Below are positions 48,156 through 49,303 of a stretch of DNA of 49,303 nt, in pieces. Made by a program: the position numbers and the translations under genes. The notes beneath the pieces were generated by a model. It saw only the letters and a list, made by a program, of their open reading frames with translations, did no database searches and had not been told where the DNA came from. This DNA comes from Thorsellia anophelis DSM 18579 (GTDB taxonomy: Bacteria; Pseudomonadota; Gammaproteobacteria; Enterobacterales; Thorselliaceae), in assembly GCF_900111395.1 (NCBI RefSeq), contig NZ_FOHV01000019.1:1-49303 (forward strand), written 5' to 3'. How positions within the stretch are numbered: the stretch's first letter is position 1; every line of letters starts with the position of its first letter.

Positions 48156-48377
48156 ATGAAATTGAAAAAATGTATCGAGAAAACAGTTCATAAACTTAAA
48201 AATACAGAGGCTCTTGGAACTAAGCTTGCTATGTTATTAGGAAAAATTCAATCAGATAAAACTAAAACATTTATGGCAATAATGGGACTTGTTTTTGACA
48301 ATGATTATGATGTTATTGTAGTTCGCACAAAAGGAACTAAAGCTAATAGATCTGTTGAAAAATTAAACAGTAATTAG
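48156..48377 (+). pseudogene. N-terminal remnant of a helicase-like protein
   Basis: 73 residues from an ATG at 48156 (an upstream GTG/TTG start is also possible, no ribosome-binding site for either). The stretch GKIQSDKTKTFMAIMGLVF followed by DYDVIVVRTKGTKANRSVEKL resembles the Walker A and motif Ia region of large Z1/DEAD-type helicases of restriction or defence loci, where IQSGKT and LTKGTKAL...QT.ERL are usual. Here the Walker A Gly is Asp and the protein stops just after motif Ia. I therefore read it as a truncated, non-functional fragment. The family match is from memory. Confidence 0.4.
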
Positions 48378-48845
48378 ATTTAGCTGTTGTATAATTCAAT
48401 AATTACAGACTGCTAGTAGGTAAATTAATGTAAAATTAATTGTCGATTTATGTGTATATAGTGATATTATTGGTGATGTATTTCAAAATGTTTTTTTGTG
48501 CTTTTTAGCTTATATTTTAGTAAGCTTGCATTAAGTAGAAACAATGCTGAATCAACGCATGTTGTTACTTCAATATAAAATGGTTAATAAAACCTTGATT
48601 TCTATGTATCGTAAGACTTAATACTGTTTAGATTTATTTTCTTGTATTGTCTTAATTAACACAATAAACCATAAAAAGAATAATTCGCATCATATAATTC
48701 ATGCTAACACCAGGATAGCATTACTTAGATTATTTAGTCATTGTACATACTGCAGCTTATTTTATGCTGTAGGGGTTTCTGTCGTGGCTGATATATGAGT
48801 TAGGCTGCTAATCTGGTAATACTTTAACAAGGATTACCTTATCTT
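48378..48845. other. Intergenic region before the second inverse autotransporter
   Basis: Nearly 470 AT-rich bases with no gene seen. AAGGA at 48829-48833 is the only ribosome-binding-site candidate for the gene starting at 48846, with a long 12-base spacing. No clear terminator or promoter can be assigned. Confidence 0.4.
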
Positions 48846-49303
48846 ATGCTATATATTTTTAATACCAATCACGGGCGTACTGTTGCTAATATTGCCCTTG
48901 CCTCTCAACTATTCCAATTCATTTTTATACCCATTGCTTCAGCAGTTGAACAAACTAACGAACATGCAACAGCTACAGTTAGCAATTATGCTCAAACTCA
49001 AGCCGTTAATGGCCTTGAAGCTTGGCTAAATCAATACGGAAATTCCCGTATCAAAACACATTATGATTTCGATGCTGAAAAATTTGATGATTCGTTGATT
49101 GATATGTTGTTTGCACTTAAAGATAATGGGTCTGATGTCACCTTTACCCAATTTGGTTACCGTCATTATGATAATCGTAATACTGTCAATCTTGGTTTAG
49201 GCTATCGTCAATTAGATGAACACTATTTATGGGGCGTTAATGCATTTTATGACCGTGACCTAACCGGTCAAAATGACCGTGTTAGCCTAGGTGGTGAATA
49301 CTT
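48846..49303 (+). CDS. Inverse autotransporter beta-barrel protein, 5' part
   Basis: Open frame from ATG 48846 to the window edge, 152 complete codons. The N-terminal hydrophobic stretch (ALASQLFQFIFIPIASAVE) serves as signal peptide. VNGLEAWLNQYGNSRIK and FDDSLIDMLFALKDNG lead into the barrel, with FTQFGYRHYDNRNTVNLGLG and WGVNAFYDRDLTGQNDR, the classic intimin/invasin barrel motifs. There is no room for a LysM domain before the barrel. The passenger lies outside the window and is likely a set of Ig-like domains. It should be an outer-membrane adhesin. Confidence 0.9.
   Translation, partial: MLYIFNTNHGRTVANIALASQLFQFIFIPIASAVEQTNEHATATVSNYAQTQAVNGLEAWLNQYGNSRIKTHYDFDAEKFDDSLIDMLFALKDNGSDVTFTQFGYRHYDNRNTVNLGLGYRQLDEHYLWGVNAFYDRDLTGQNDRVSLGGEY

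Noticed and set aside
1-49303. CRISPR arrays, tRNA and rRNA genes, riboswitches
   Set aside because: I looked for regularly spaced repeats, GGTTCGAATCC-type T-loops and known aptamer cores and saw none that held up; the only short-period repeats are the AATC tract and the 48-bp coding repeats.

Overview
The window looks like chromosome of an AT-rich gammaproteobacterium close to, but outside, the Enterobacterales. The housekeeping proteins (GyrA, NrdD/NrdG, YcaO, LipB/YbeD, TesA/YbbA/YbbP, PriA, HelD, PtsG, Hcp, MtlR) align almost end to end with remembered E. coli sequences, but base composition is much lower in GC and gene order is only locally conserved. Orbaceae (Gilliamella/Orbus-type insect gut symbionts) is my best guess; this is inference, since there is no rRNA or other decisive marker here.

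Layout. 1-1500: truncated IS transposase at the left edge and an orphan mtlR. 1500-5500: hcp (anaerobic NO/hydroxylamine detoxification) divergent from a half-size-type ABC exporter. 5500-8200: a non-coding stretch with a seven-copy AATC tract, then a large secreted Ig-like protein. 9000-17200: ptsG, then tesA-priA divergent from ybbA-ybbP. 18000-20700: anaerobic ribonucleotide reductase nrdD-nrdG behind twin NrdR boxes. 20900-25200: MHS-family transporter, DoxX-like protein and trpBA without other trp genes. 26000-31000: gyrA and a HelD homologue whose helicase motifs are eroded. 31200-37500: minus-strand run katA, glk, cybB, ycaO, ybeD, lipB. 38300-43800: a DUF3298-like secreted protein and a compact SXT/PFGI-type conjugation module (MOBH relaxase TraI, coupling protein TraD, DUF4400 protein) with no type IV secretion genes or integrase in view. 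44000-49303: surface/secretion region with a small inverse autotransporter carrying proline-rich repeats, a Sel1-repeat periplasmic protein, a broken helicase-like fragment, and the start of a second inverse autotransporter running off the right edge.

Physiology implied: glucose fermentation (PtsG, Glk), facultative anaerobic growth (NrdDG, Hcp), peroxide defence (KatA) and host-surface interaction (Ig-like and inverse autotransporter proteins). The most unusual items are the probably catalytically dead HelD, the orphan MOBH relaxase/TraD/DUF4400 module, the LipB insertion next to its catalytic lysine, and a Haemophilus-style SINQ-coding tetranucleotide tract.
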